The notes: generated from the sequence alone by a model not told the origin. DNA of 64,000 bases from Pseudomonas viridiflava (GCF_900590755.1 NZ_UUOC01000008.1:98441-162440); one strand, 5' to 3'; positions 7,848 to 17,301 are shown, counted from the first letter of the stretch. Translations and numbers: made by a program.

Positions 7848-10328
7848 ATGAAGGTTTTCTACTGGACCCTACGCGCCCTGCTCAGCCATTGGCGACGACA
7901 TCCGGTGCAGTTTTTCAGCGTATTGACCGGGCTGTGGCTGGCGACCGGGTTGTTGACTGGCGTGCAAGCGCTCAACAGTCAGGCGCGGCAGAGTTACGCC
8001 CAGGCCAGCCAGTTGATCGGCGGCGAACCCCAAAGCAGCCTTGCGACGGCCAATGGCGCGGCGTTTTCCCAGAGTCTGTTCGTCAGCCTGCGTCGTGAGG
8101 GCTGGCCGGTGTCGCCGGTGGTGCAAGGGCGCATCATTCTGCAGGGGCTGGAGGACCGCCGGGTGCAGCTGATGGGCATTGAACCGGTCTCGTTACCCAG
8201 CGGCTCGGCGGTGGCCGGACAAACCCTGGACACTCAACAGATCGTCGACTTCATGACCTCGCCGGGACAAACCTGGATCGCCACGCAGACCTTGCAGGCG
8301 CTAGGGCTCCACGAGGGCCAACAGCCGAAAACAGCGGACGGGCAAACCTTGCCGCCTTTGCGCAGCCGGGTCGACATGGCCCCCGGCGTACTGCTCACCG
8401 ATATCGGCTTTGCCCAGCCCTTGCTGAACATGCCCGATCAGGTGTCGCGTCTGTTGCTGCCCAAGGACTTCGCCGCCAGCAACCCGGTCTTGCCGAGCGC
8501 GTTGAACGGCCAGTTGCAGCTCAAGAACAATGGCGAAGAGAACAATCTGGCGCGCCTGACGGAAAGCTTTCACTTGAACCTGGATGCACTGGGCGTGCTG
8601 GCCTTCGTGGTCGGGCTGTTTATCGTGCATGCCGCCATCGGCCTGGCTCTGGAACAACGTCGCGGGCTGCTGCGTAACCTGCGCGCGTGTGGGGTCAGCG
8701 CCAGAATGCTGATTACCTCGTTGGCCGTGGAGCTTGGCGTCCTTGCCCTGCTCGGCGGTGTGCTTGGGGTTGCCAGTGGGTATCTGCTGGCCAGTCTGCT
8801 GTTGCCGGATGTGGCCGCCAGTTTGCGCGGGCTGTATGGCGCAGAAGTCGCCGGGCAACTGAACCTGAGCCCGATCTGGTGGCTGGGCGGTCTCGGACTG
8901 AGCATCCTCGGTGCGCTACTGGCGGGGGCCGATAGTCTGCTGCGAGCCGCGCGCTTGCCGTTGCTGGCACTGGCCAATGCTCAGGCCTGGCATCAGGCCC
9001 ACAGTCGCTGGCTGCGCCGTCAAGCCTGGGTCGCGGCAATCGCCGCCGTGATTGCCCTGGCGGCGCTGCTGTTCGGAGACAGTCTGGCCAGCGGCTTTGT
9101 GCTGATGTCCGGCTTGTTGCTGTCTGCCGCGCTGGGCCTGCCGGTGTTGCTTAACGGATTGCTCAATGCACTGCTCGGGCGCAGCCGCTCGGTCCTCGGT
9201 CAGTGGTTTCTGGCGGATTGCCGTCAACAGTTGCCCGCCTTGAGCCTGGCGCTGATGGCCTTGCTGCTGGCGCTGGCGGCCAATATCGGCGCGGGCAGCA
9301 TGACCTCCGGCTTTCGCCAGACCTTCGGCAACTGGCTGGAGCAACGATTGACCGCCGAGCTTTACGTCACCCCGCAAAGCGCGACCCAGGCACCCGAACT
9401 GCAAGACTGGCTGATGCATCAACCCACTATCAGCGCCGTGCTGCCAAACCGGCAAGTGGCGATCCAGTTGCAAGGCTGGCCAGCGGACCTGTTCGGCGTG
9501 GTGGATCACGTGACCTATCGCGAACACTGGCCTTTGCTGGAGGCGGCCAGCGGGGATCCCTGGGATCAATTGGCCAAAGGCGACAGCGTGATGCTCAGCG
9601 AGCAACTGGCCCGTCGCCTGAAACTGAAAGTGGGCGACAGCCTGCCGATCCCCGCACCCGATGCGCAGTGGACACCCCGGATCGTCGGCATCTACGCCGA
9701 TTACGGCAATCCCAAAGGCCATCTCTTGGTCAACGCCGACCGTTTACTCAGGCACTGGCCACAAGTGACGGCCAACCGCTTCAACCTGCGCATCGACCCG
9801 GCTGCCGTGCCTGCATTGGTCAATCAACTGCAAGATCGCTTCGCTCTGGATGACAACCACATCATCGACCAGACCCAACTCAAAAGCTGGTCCACTCAGG
9901 TGTTCGAACGTACCTTCGCGGCCACCGCAGCGCTGAACAGCCTGACCCTGGCGGTGGCGGGCATTGCGCTGTTCATCAGCCTGCTGACCCAGAGCCAAAG
10001 CCGCCTGGGGCAACTGGCCCCACTGTGGGCGCTGGGCGTCACCCGCAAGCAATTGATGCTGCTTAACCTCGGCCAAACCTGGCTGCTGGCGGTATTGACC
10101 CTGATCCTGGCCCTGCCGTTGGGGCTGCTGCTGGCCTGGTGTCTGGATGCGGTGATCAACGTGCAGGCCTTTGGCTGGCGTCTGCCGCTGCATATCTTCC
10201 CGGTGCAACTGCTGCAACTGGCGGGGTTGGCATTGTTTGCCACCCTGCTCGCTTCGGCCTGGCCACTGCTGAAGCTTTTCCGCACCCGCCCCGCCGATTT
10301 GCTGAGGAGCTTCGCCAGTGAAGATTAA
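7848..10328 (+). CDS. FtsX-like ABC transporter permease (AttF/AttG fusion type)
   Basis: 826 residues with one N-terminal membrane helix (about 20-42), a large periplasmic domain, a central block of helices (about 240-480), a second periplasmic domain and a C-terminal block (about 700-810). This is the duplicated FtsX/MacB permease layout. In these transporters the permease does not form a classical channel but couples ATP hydrolysis to extraction or lifting of periplasmic or membrane substrates. Translation is coupled to the ATPase upstream (1-base gap) and to the lipoprotein downstream (11-base overlap). Confidence 0.9.
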   Translation: MKVFYWTLRALLSHWRRHPVQFFSVLTGLWLATGLLTGVQALNSQARQSYAQASQLIGGEPQSSLATANGAAFSQSLFVSLRREGWPVSPVVQGRIILQGLEDRRVQLMGIEPVSLPSGSAVAGQTLDTQQIVDFMTSPGQTWIATQTLQALGLHEGQQPKTADGQTLPPLRSRVDMAPGVLLTDIGFAQPLLNMPDQVSRLLLPKDFAASNPVLPSALNGQLQLKNNGEENNLARLTESFHLNLDALGVLAFVVGLFIVHAAIGLALEQRRGLLRNLRACGVSARMLITSLAVELGVLALLGGVLGVASGYLLASLLLPDVAASLRGLYGAEVAGQLNLSPIWWLGGLGLSILGALLAGADSLLRAARLPLLALANAQAWHQAHSRWLRRQAWVAAIAAVIALAALLFGDSLASGFVLMSGLLLSAALGLPVLLNGLLNALLGRSRSVLGQWFLADCRQQLPALSLALMALLLALAANIGAGSMTSGFRQTFGNWLEQRLTAELYVTPQSATQAPELQDWLMHQPTISAVLPNRQVAIQLQGWPADLFGVVDHVTYREHWPLLEAASGDPWDQLAKGDSVMLSEQLARRLKLKVGDSLPIPAPDAQWTPRIVGIYADYGNPKGHLLVNADRLLRHWPQVTANRFNLRIDPAAVPALVNQLQDRFALDDNHIIDQTQLKSWSTQVFERTFAATAALNSLTLAVAGIALFISLLTQSQSRLGQLAPLWALGVTRKQLMLLNLGQTWLLAVLTLILALPLGLLLAWCLDAVINVQAFGWRLPLHIFPVQLLQLAGLALFATLLASAWPLLKLFRTRPADLLRSFASED

Positions 10329-11391
10329 TGGGCTGATGTTTGCGCTCGCTCTGGCGTTAACCGGCTGTGATCAGCAGGCCCCACCGGAGCAGGGTTTCGC
10401 TGGCCTGGGCAATCAGGCTGAACAGTTCACGCCAGTCACTCCAGGCCGCGAGTTCGCCTTCCCGGCTGATCACGCCCCGCATCCGGGGTTTCGCATTGAA
10501 TGGTGGTACATCACCGCCAATCTCAAGGATGAAAAGGGTCAGGATTTCGGCGTGCAGTGGACGCTGTTTCGCAATGCTTTGCGCGCAGGAGCGCAAGGCT
10601 CGGGCTGGAATGACGGGACGATCTGGATGGGTCATGCCGCTGTCACTTCGGCTAGCCAGCATTACGCCGCAGAACGCTATGCCCGGGGCGGCGTTGAGCA
10701 GGCGGGCGTGAAACTTGCGCCGTTTTCTGCATGGATCGATGACTGGTCCATGAGCAGCGATACACACGCAACAGATCCGCTGGCGAGTCTGCAATTACAG
10801 GCCAAGGGTGCTCAGTTCGGTTATCAATTGCAGCTGACTTCCACCAAGCCATTGGTGCTGCAAGGTCAGCAAGGTTTCAGTCAGAAATCCGAGCAAGGCC
10901 AGGCATCGTATTACTACAGCCAGCCTTACTTTCAGGCCAATGGCGAGTTGACCATCGATGGCAAACGCTATCAAGTGAGTGGCCCGGCATGGCTGGACCG
11001 GGAATGGAGCAGCCAGCCACTGACCGCCAACCAGACCGGCTGGGACTGGTTTTCGGTGCATCTGGATGGCGGCGATGAACTGATGTTGTATCGCATGCGC
11101 CAGAAACAGGGCGAGCCTTACCTGACGGGCACCTGGATCAGCGCCAACGGCGACACCCAGCAATTGCACGCCAAAGACATCAGCCTTGAGCCGTTGGCAA
11201 ACACTGAAGTCGCAGGCCACAAAATGCCGACCCGCTGGTCCGTGAAAATCCCCGGCAAAGGTCTGGACATCAACACCGAAGCTTTGAATCCCAAGGCCTG
11301 GATGGGTCTGCAGATTCCCTACTGGGAAGGGCCGATCACCTTGAGTGGCAGTCATAAAGGTGTGGGGTATCTGGAGATGACGGGGTATTGA
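10318..11391 (+). CDS. Lipocalin-like AttH/CrtC-family lipoprotein
   Basis: 357 residues, GTG start at 10318 inside the end of the permease gene, with GAGGAG 7 bases upstream. The N-terminus is a lipoprotein signal (MKINGLMFALALALTGC, lipobox LTGC with Cys17). The body matches the COG5621/AttH family (HPGFRIEWWYITANL, GVQWTLFRNAL, AWLDREWSSQPL, GWDWFSVHLDGGDELMLYRMR), which folds as a double lipocalin-like barrel related to carotenoid hydratase. It is sometimes annotated as a predicted secreted hydrolase, but no catalytic motif is evident to me. It is probably the outer- or inner-membrane-anchored partner of the ABC transporter. Confidence 0.88.
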   Translation: MKINGLMFALALALTGCDQQAPPEQGFAGLGNQAEQFTPVTPGREFAFPADHAPHPGFRIEWWYITANLKDEKGQDFGVQWTLFRNALRAGAQGSGWNDGTIWMGHAAVTSASQHYAAERYARGGVEQAGVKLAPFSAWIDDWSMSSDTHATDPLASLQLQAKGAQFGYQLQLTSTKPLVLQGQQGFSQKSEQGQASYYYSQPYFQANGELTIDGKRYQVSGPAWLDREWSSQPLTANQTGWDWFSVHLDGGDELMLYRMRQKQGEPYLTGTWISANGDTQQLHAKDISLEPLANTEVAGHKMPTRWSVKIPGKGLDINTEALNPKAWMGLQIPYWEGPITLSGSHKGVGYLEMTGY

Positions 11392-11405
11392 GCGCTTCCT
11401 GAACC

Positions 11406-11493
11406 TGTAGGAGCGCGCTTGCCCGCGATGCAATCGACTAAGGTCTGTCTGACACACCGCGTCATCGTTCATCGCGGGCAAGCGCGCTCCTAC
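11406..11493. repeat. REP hairpin, GCGCTTGCCCGCGA family
   Basis: Arms TGTAGGAGCGCGCTTGCCCG and CGGGCAAGCGCGCTCCTAC. It is the first of two tandem REP hairpins of different families after the AttH-like gene. Confidence 0.92.
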
Positions 11494-11506
11494 GGATCAT
11501 TGAACC

Positions 11507-11580
11507 TGTAGGAGCTGCCGGAGGCTGCGAAACCGTTATAACTGACCCACCACGATTCGCAGCCTTCGGCAGCTCCTACA
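11507..11580. repeat. REP/BIME hairpin, GAAGGCTGCGA family
   Basis: Second hairpin of the tandem pair, 13 bases after the previous one. Confidence 0.92.
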
Positions 11581-11710
11581 GGTCCACTGGTGCCCTGCAC
11601 AGCCCTGCTTATAACCGATCGATCTAAAACTCCCCCGTTTCCCATGGGTCAGTTTCTGGGTGGCTGCATTTCTCAGTCACCTCTCCCCAACGGAAAACCG
11701 GTAAGGACTT

Positions 11711-13483
11711 ATGTGCGGATTAGCAGGTGAACTACGTTTCGACCATCAACCAGCGGATCTAGCCGCTGTTGAACGCATTACCCATGAGCTGGCGCCTCGC
11801 GGCCCGGATGCGTGGGGGTTTCATAGCCAGGGGCCGATTGCCCTTGGTCATCGTCGCCTGAAAATCATGGACCTGTCGGACGGATCGGCGCAGCCGATGA
11901 TCGACAGCCACTTGGGCCTGTCCATGGCTTTCAACGGCGCGATCTACAACTTCCCGGAACTGCGGACCGAGCTGGAAGGCTTGGGTTATCAGTTCCATTC
12001 CGGTGGCGACACCGAAGTGCTGCTCAAGGGTTATCACGCCTGGGGCGCAGACATGCTGCCCAAGCTCAACGGCATGTTCGCCTTCTCCATCTGGGAACGT
12101 GACACCCAACAGCTGTTCATCGCTCGCGACCGCCTGGGCGTGAAGCCGTTATACCTGTCGCGTACCGACAAGCGCCTGCGTTTCGCCTCGACCCTGCCTG
12201 CGCTGCTCAAAGGCGGCGACATCAGTGGCATGCTCGACCCGGTAGCGCTCAATCATTACCTGAACTTCCACGCCGTTGTCCCAGCGCCCCGCACCTTGCT
12301 GGCCGGTGTTGAAAAACTGCCGCCTGCCAGCTGGATGCGCATCGACGCCCACGGCAAGGTTGAGCAGAAAGTCTGGTGGCGTCTGCCTTACGGCCCGAAT
12401 GCCGATGAAGCCAATCTGACTCTGGAAGACTGGCGCGACCGCGTGCTGGACAGCACCCGCGAAGCCGTAGCCATTCGTCAGCGCGCAGCCGTGGATGTCG
12501 GCGTGCTGCTTTCCGGCGGCGTGGATTCGAGCATGCTGGTGGGCCTGCTGCGTGAAGTCGGCGTGGAAAACCTCTCTACATTTTCCATCGGCTTCCAGGA
12601 TGCAGGCGGCGAGCGTGGCGACGAGTTCCAGTATTCGGACCTGATCGCCAAGCATTACGGCACCAATCATCACCAATTGCGTATTCAGGAACACGAGATC
12701 ATCGAGCAACTGCCTGCGGCGTTCCGCGCCATGAGCGAGCCGATGGTCAGCCACGATTGCATCGCGTTCTATCTGTTGTCCCGTGAAGTGGCCAAGCACT
12801 GCAAAGTCGTGCAGAGCGGCCAGGGTGCCGACGAGCTGTTCGCCGGGTATCACTGGTATCCGCAAGTGGACGGTGCGGCCGATCCGGTTGCCGCCTATCG
12901 CGATGCTTTCGTCGACCGCAGCTACGAAGAATACGCCGCCACCGTGCAGCCCAAGTGGCTGACCGCCAACGACGCGGCTGGCGATTTTGTACGTGAGCAT
13001 TTCGCCCAGCCGGGTGCCGATGCAGCGGTGGACAAGGCACTACGTCTGGACAGCACCATCATGCTGGTGGACGACCCGGTCAAGCGCGTGGACAACATGA
13101 CCATGGCCTGGGGTCTGGAAGCGCGTACGCCGTTTCTCGATTACCGCCTGGTGGAACTGTCGGCGCGCATCCCCGGCAAATTCAAGCTGCCGGACGGCGG
13201 TAAGCAGGTGCTGAAAGAAGCCGCGCGCCTGGTCATCCCGTCGGAAGTGATCGACCGCAAGAAAGGCTACTTCCCGGTGCCGGGCCTCAAGCACCTTGAG
13301 GGCAACACCCTGGGCTGGGTACGTGACCTGCTGGTTGATCCGAGCCAGGATCGCGGTCTGTTCAACCCGGCCATGATCGACAAACTATTGACCAATCCGG
13401 AAGGTCAATTGACGCCGTTGCGCGGCTCGAAATTGTGGCAGTTGGCAGCGCTGAACCTGTGGCTCAGCGAACAAGGACTCTGA
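11711..13483 (+). CDS. N-acetylglutaminylglutamine amidotransferase (asparagine-synthase family)
   Basis: 590 residues. The N-terminal class-II glutamine amidotransferase domain begins MCGLAGEL with nucleophile Cys2. The C-terminal asparagine-synthase domain has the ATP pyrophosphatase loop SGGVDSS at residues 268-274. The next two genes are the GNAT/ATP-grasp synthetase and the M42-type hydrolase that define the NAGGN trio, so this enzyme most likely amidates N-acetylglutaminylglutamine to the osmoprotectant NAGGN rather than making asparagine. Shine-Dalgarno GGTAAGGA lies just before ATG. In P. aeruginosa and Sinorhizobium this pathway responds to salt stress. About 130 bases upstream are free of genes; I could not identify a sure promoter there. 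Confidence 0.93.
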   Translation: MCGLAGELRFDHQPADLAAVERITHELAPRGPDAWGFHSQGPIALGHRRLKIMDLSDGSAQPMIDSHLGLSMAFNGAIYNFPELRTELEGLGYQFHSGGDTEVLLKGYHAWGADMLPKLNGMFAFSIWERDTQQLFIARDRLGVKPLYLSRTDKRLRFASTLPALLKGGDISGMLDPVALNHYLNFHAVVPAPRTLLAGVEKLPPASWMRIDAHGKVEQKVWWRLPYGPNADEANLTLEDWRDRVLDSTREAVAIRQRAAVDVGVLLSGGVDSSMLVGLLREVGVENLSTFSIGFQDAGGERGDEFQYSDLIAKHYGTNHHQLRIQEHEIIEQLPAAFRAMSEPMVSHDCIAFYLLSREVAKHCKVVQSGQGADELFAGYHWYPQVDGAADPVAAYRDAFVDRSYEEYAATVQPKWLTANDAAGDFVREHFAQPGADAAVDKALRLDSTIMLVDDPVKRVDNMTMAWGLEARTPFLDYRLVELSARIPGKFKLPDGGKQVLKEAARLVIPSEVIDRKKGYFPVPGLKHLEGNTLGWVRDLLVDPSQDRGLFNPAMIDKLLTNPEGQLTPLRGSKLWQLAALNLWLSEQGL

Positions 13484-13486
13484 TTG

Positions 13487-15235
13487 ATGAAACAGAATTC
13501 GACGGCTTACAGCCAACGCTTGCTGCGTGGCCAGTCGCCCTCTTACGAACGGCTGCAGGCGCGCTTCGCCGAAGATGGCAGTGTCACCGATGCCCAGCCA
13601 CTGGCGCTGCATTGTGGCTGGGGTCGGCTGCTGATCGGCCACACCTACCCTGATCCGGCGGCCTTGGCCAACGAGCTGCTCAATGAAAAGCCCGGCGAAC
13701 GGGACATCGCGCTGTACGTAGCTGCGCCACAACAGGTGCTGGCGCAGTCGCCACAGCAGTTGTTTCTGGACCCGTCGGACACCTTGCGCCTGTGGTTCAG
13801 CGATTACCGCCCCGCTCAGCGGGTGTTTCGCGGCTTTCGTATCCGTCGGGCGCAGAGCAGCGGGGATTGGCAGGCCATCAATAATCTGTACATCGCTCGC
13901 GGCATGCTGCCTATCGACCCTGCCCTGCTGACGCCACGCCATCAAGGAGGTCCGGTTTACTGGATCGCTGAAGATGAAAGCAGCAACGCAGTGATCGGCA
14001 GCGTGATGGGTCTTAATCATCACAAAGCGTTCAACGACCCGGAAAACGGCAGCAGCCTGTGGTGCCTGGCGGTAGACCCGCAATGCACCCGTCCTGGTGT
14101 GGGTGAAGTGCTGGTGCGGCATTTGATCGAGCATTTCATGAGCCGTGGCTTGAGCTATCTGGACCTGTCGGTGCTGCATGACAACCAGCAAGCCAAAGCG
14201 CTGTACGCCAAGCTCGGTTTTCGCAATCTGCCGACCTTTGCCATCAAGCGCAAAAACGGCATCAACGAAGTGCTGTTCCTCGGACCCGGCCCTCAGGCGG
14301 ATTTCAATCCGTATGCGCGGATCATCGTCGAAGAGGCCCACCGTCGCGGCATCGAAGTTCAAGTGGATGATGCTGGAGCGGGCCTGTTCACCCTTGCCTA
14401 TGGCGGTCGGCGGATACGTTGCCGGGAATCCCTCAGCGACCTGACCAGCGCCGTCAGCATGACTTTGTGCCAGGACAAGAGCCTGACACACAAAGCACTG
14501 AAAGCCGCAGGTTTGAGGCTGCCAGCCCAGCAACGGGTGGGCGACGACGAGGCTGATCTGACGTTTCTCGAGGAGCATAAACAGATCGTCGTCAAACCGC
14601 TGGACGGCGAACAGGGCCAGGGCGTAGCAGTCAACCTGCGCACCCCGGAAGAAATGCACGGTGCTATCGAGCGCGCTAAACAGTTCGACACCCGAGTGAT
14701 TCTGGAAAGCTTTCACCAAGGTCTGGACCTGCGCATCGTGGTAATCGGCTTTGAAGTGGTCGCTGCTGCCATTCGACGCCCTGCCGAAGTGGTGGGCGAT
14801 GGTCGACATACCGTCGGCCAGTTGATCGAAGCCCAGAGCCGCCGTCGCGCCGCTGCCACCAGCGGCGAAAGCAAGATCCCGATGGATGAAGAAACCGAAC
14901 GCACCGTTCGCGATGCGGGTTACGACTACGACAGCGTGCTGCCGATGGATGAACGTCTGGCCGTGCGCCGCACCGCGAATCTGCATACCGGCGGTTGTCT
15001 GGAGGACGTCACCGCCATCCTGCACCCCGTGCTCAGCGACGCCGCTGTCCGCGCCGCTCGGGCGCTGGACATTCCGGTGGTCGGTCTGGACCTCATGGTG
15101 CCCGCCGCCGATCAACCGGAATACGTATTCATCGAAGCCAACGAACGGGTTGGCCTGGCCAACCACGAACCGCAACCGACGGCAGAGAAATTCGTCGACC
15201 TGCTGTTTCCCCATAGTTTGCCTGCGCACAGCTAA
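13487..15235 (+). CDS. ngg: N-acetylglutaminylglutamine synthetase (GNAT + ATP-grasp)
   Basis: 582 residues from ATG 13487; an in-frame TTG at 13484 with better spacing from AAGGA is an alternative. The first half contains a GNAT acetyltransferase domain (about 110-260; LWCLAVDPQCTRPGVGEVLVRH is the acetyl-CoA loop region). The second half is a RimK/cyanophycin-synthetase-like ATP-grasp ligase (about 290-575; VVKPLDGEQGQGV, VVGLDLMVP, FIEANERVGL). This fusion acetylates glutamine and ligates a second glutamine to make N-acetylglutaminylglutamine. It begins 3 bases after the amidotransferase stop, so the two are clearly co-transcribed. Confidence 0.93.
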   Translation: MKQNSTAYSQRLLRGQSPSYERLQARFAEDGSVTDAQPLALHCGWGRLLIGHTYPDPAALANELLNEKPGERDIALYVAAPQQVLAQSPQQLFLDPSDTLRLWFSDYRPAQRVFRGFRIRRAQSSGDWQAINNLYIARGMLPIDPALLTPRHQGGPVYWIAEDESSNAVIGSVMGLNHHKAFNDPENGSSLWCLAVDPQCTRPGVGEVLVRHLIEHFMSRGLSYLDLSVLHDNQQAKALYAKLGFRNLPTFAIKRKNGINEVLFLGPGPQADFNPYARIIVEEAHRRGIEVQVDDAGAGLFTLAYGGRRIRCRESLSDLTSAVSMTLCQDKSLTHKALKAAGLRLPAQQRVGDDEADLTFLEEHKQIVVKPLDGEQGQGVAVNLRTPEEMHGAIERAKQFDTRVILESFHQGLDLRIVVIGFEVVAAAIRRPAEVVGDGRHTVGQLIEAQSRRRAAATSGESKIPMDEETERTVRDAGYDYDSVLPMDERLAVRRTANLHTGGCLEDVTAILHPVLSDAAVRAARALDIPVVGLDLMVPAADQPEYVFIEANERVGLANHEPQPTAEKFVDLLFPHSLPAHS

Positions 15236-15251
15236 GAGCAGATTCAAGCCT

Positions 15252-15294
15252 CAAGCTGCAAGCCTCAAGTGGACCCGGTCCAGCTTGTAGCTTG
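15252..15294. repeat. Short inverted repeat, AAGCTGCAAGC family
   Basis: Arms CAAGCTGCAAGC (15252-15263) and GCTTGTAGCTTG (15283-15294), one mismatch, lie in the 95-base gap between ngg and the hydrolase gene. A longer relative of the same repeat family is at 42081-42165. Confidence 0.7.
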
Positions 15295-15330
15295 CCGCTT
15301 AGAGCTTGCCGCTGCTCCAAAGGAGCTCAC

Positions 15331-16533
15331 ATGACCACTGCAAAAAATATCCCCGAGCCGGATCTGAACTACCTGCAGAAAGTCCTGTTGGAAATGCTCG
15401 CGATCCCAAGCCCGACAGGCTTCACCGACACCATCGTGCGTTATGTCGCCGAGCGTCTTGAAGAATTGGGCATCCCGTTTGAACTGACCCGGCGCGGCAC
15501 CATTCGCGCCACCTTGAAAGGCAAGCAAAGCAGCCCCGATCGCGCGGTTTCTGCGCACCTGGACACCATCGGTGCCGCCGTGCGGGAAGTGAAGGACAAC
15601 GGCCGCTTGTCACTGGCGCCTATCGGCTGCTGGTCGAGCCGCTTTGCCGAAGGCAGCCGGGTCAGCGTGTTCACCGACTCTGGAGTTATCCGTGGCAGCG
15701 TGCTGCCGCTGATGGCTTCCGGGCATGCGTTCAACACCGCCGTCGATGAAATGCCCATCAGCTGGGATCACGTCGAACTTCGTCTGGACGCCTACGCCAC
15801 TACCAAGGCTGATTGCGAGTCGCTGGGGATCGGCATTGGCGATTTCGTCGCCTTCGATCCGCTGCCGGAATTCACCGAAAGCGGGCATATCAGCGCCCGC
15901 CATCTGGACGACAAGGCCGGTGTTGCCGCGTTGCTGGCTGCGCTTAAAGCCATTGTCGACAGTGGTGCCGAACCGCAGATCGATTGCCATCCGCTGTTCA
16001 CCATTACCGAAGAAACCGGCACCGGTGCGGCAGGCGTGTTGCCTTGGGACGTGAGTGAATTTGTCGGCATCGACATCGCGCCGGTCGCCCCCGGCCAGCA
16101 TTCCAGCGAGCATGCGGTCAGTGTGGCGATGCAGGATTCCGGGGGCCCATACGACTATCACTTGTCGCGCCATCTGCTGCGTCTGGGCAGCGAAAATGAA
16201 TTGCCGGTTCGCCGGGACATGTTCCGCTATTACTTCAGCGATGCCCATTCGGCGGTCACCGCTGGCCATGATATCCGCACCGCCCTGCTGGCATTCGGTT
16301 GCGACGCGACCCACGGTTACGAGCGCACCCACATCGACAGCCTCGCCGCACTGAGCCGCCTGCTGGGCGCCTACATGCTCAGCCCGCCGGTATTTGCCAG
16401 CGACGCTCAGCCGGGCAAAGTTTCACTCGAGACATTCAGCCATCAGATTGAACACGATGCGCAAATGGAGAGCGATACCCGAGTGCCGAGCGTCGATAGC
16501 CTGATTGGGCAGAATCGGGAAGAGGTGGAGTAG
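15331..16533 (+). CDS. Osmoprotectant NAGGN-associated M42-family hydrolase
   Basis: 400 residues from ATG 15331, which follows AAAGGAGCTCAC; the longer open frame to 15292 would read through the repeat region and lacks a ribosome-binding site. It belongs to the M42/M20-like metallopeptidases: SAHLDTIGAAV early, ARHLDDKAGVAALLAALKAI in the middle, then the acidic pair TITEETGTGAAG, and a late AHSAVTAGHDI. It is the third member of the NAGGN trio. The partner role in turnover or trimming of the dipeptide is inferred from conserved linkage. Confidence 0.9.
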   Translation: MTTAKNIPEPDLNYLQKVLLEMLAIPSPTGFTDTIVRYVAERLEELGIPFELTRRGTIRATLKGKQSSPDRAVSAHLDTIGAAVREVKDNGRLSLAPIGCWSSRFAEGSRVSVFTDSGVIRGSVLPLMASGHAFNTAVDEMPISWDHVELRLDAYATTKADCESLGIGIGDFVAFDPLPEFTESGHISARHLDDKAGVAALLAALKAIVDSGAEPQIDCHPLFTITEETGTGAAGVLPWDVSEFVGIDIAPVAPGQHSSEHAVSVAMQDSGGPYDYHLSRHLLRLGSENELPVRRDMFRYYFSDAHSAVTAGHDIRTALLAFGCDATHGYERTHIDSLAALSRLLGAYMLSPPVFASDAQPGKVSLETFSHQIEHDAQMESDTRVPSVDSLIGQNREEVE

Positions 16534-16547
16534 CCAGGGCTCTCCCC

Positions 16548-16656
16548 TGTAGGAGTGAGCTTGCTCGCGATCGACTGCGAAGCAGTCGTGAAAATGATGG
16601 GTTAGCGATGGGTTGAAGGTCGTGCCGACCTTATCGCGAGCAAGCTCACTCCTACA
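16548..16656. repeat. REP hairpin, GTGAGCTTGCTCGCGA family, long loop
   Basis: Arms TGTAGGAGTGAGCTTGCTCG and complement, with a longer internal segment (about 60 nt) than most copies. Same family as 23421, 32086 and 57917. Confidence 0.9.
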
Positions 16657-16718
16657 GGAATTTGTGATTTTTCACGGCATCAGCACTATCATCGCCGGCA
16701 TCTGATACGAGAACCCCC

Positions 16719-16946
16719 ATGCTGATCCCCTACGACCAACTCGAAGCCGACACCCTGACCCGCCTGATCGAAGACTTCGTGACCCGCGACGGCACTGACA
16801 ACGGTGACGAAACACCGCTTGAGACCCGAGTCTTGCGGGTACGCCACGCATTGAGCAAAGGCCAGGCGGTGATTTTCTTCGACCTGGAAAGCCAGCAGTG
16901 CCAACTCATGCTCAAGCATGACGTGCCCAAAGAGTTTTTCGACTGA
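16719..16946 (+). CDS. YheU family protein (UPF0270)
   Basis: 75 residues: MLIPYDQLEADTLTRLIEDF, then a loop with DGTDNGDETPLETR and QAVIFFDLESQQCQLM. This sequence and length match the small YheU/UPF0270 family of gammaproteobacteria. Cytoplasmic; the function is not established. It is convergent with the csrA paralogue, only 4 bases separating the two stops. Confidence 0.88.
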   Translation: MLIPYDQLEADTLTRLIEDFVTRDGTDNGDETPLETRVLRVRHALSKGQAVIFFDLESQQCQLMLKHDVPKEFFD

Positions 16947-16950
16947 TCAA

Positions 16951-17154
16951 TCAGGGCAGATTGTCCGCCAGTTCGACCGGCTGTTCTGATTGGGTTTGCG
17001 CGATCCGTTTGTAGACCTCGGCGCGGTGGATTTTGATTTGCCTGGGGGCGGTAATGCCGATGCGCACCTGGTTGCCATGCACGGCCAGCACTTGCAGGCT
17101 GATTTCATCGCCGATCGAGAACGTCTCGCCAGCTTCACGATTGAGTACCAGCAT
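16951..17154 (-). CDS. csrA: CsrA/RsmA-family post-transcriptional regulator (divergent paralogue)
   Basis: 67 residues. The fold is recognisable end to end ([36 protein letters not shown]). The RNA-contacting positions Leu4, Arg6 and Arg44 are kept. It differs from the usual RsmA/RsmE sequences in Asn5, Glu7-Ala8, the stretch SLQVLAVH, and a longer acidic tail ([11 protein letters not shown]). CsrA dimers bind GGA motifs in mRNA leaders and are titrated by Rsm sRNAs. A purine-rich GAGAGCAAGAAA precedes the ATG. Likely an extra paralogue beside the main RsmA and RsmE of the genome, which are not in this window. Confidence 0.88.
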   Translation of the reverse strand: MLVLNREAGETFSIGDEISLQVLAVHGNQVRIGITAPRQIKIHRAEVYKRIAQTQSEQPVELADNLP

Positions 17155-17301
17155 TTTCTTGCTCTCTTGTTGTTAACAAGAAAGCAGATTGCATGGCCGA
17201 TTCTCTGGCATCAATTGGCCAGAGCAAAATCAGTAATGCCCTTCAAGCCCATCGGACAAAGCTGAAGGACATTTCCTACAAATGACTATGACAAAGCCCA
17301 T

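Noticed and set aside
13385..15247. 620-codon open frame opposite ngg
   Set aside because: Antisense shadow of the GNAT/ATP-grasp gene; composition typical of a reversed high-GC frame.
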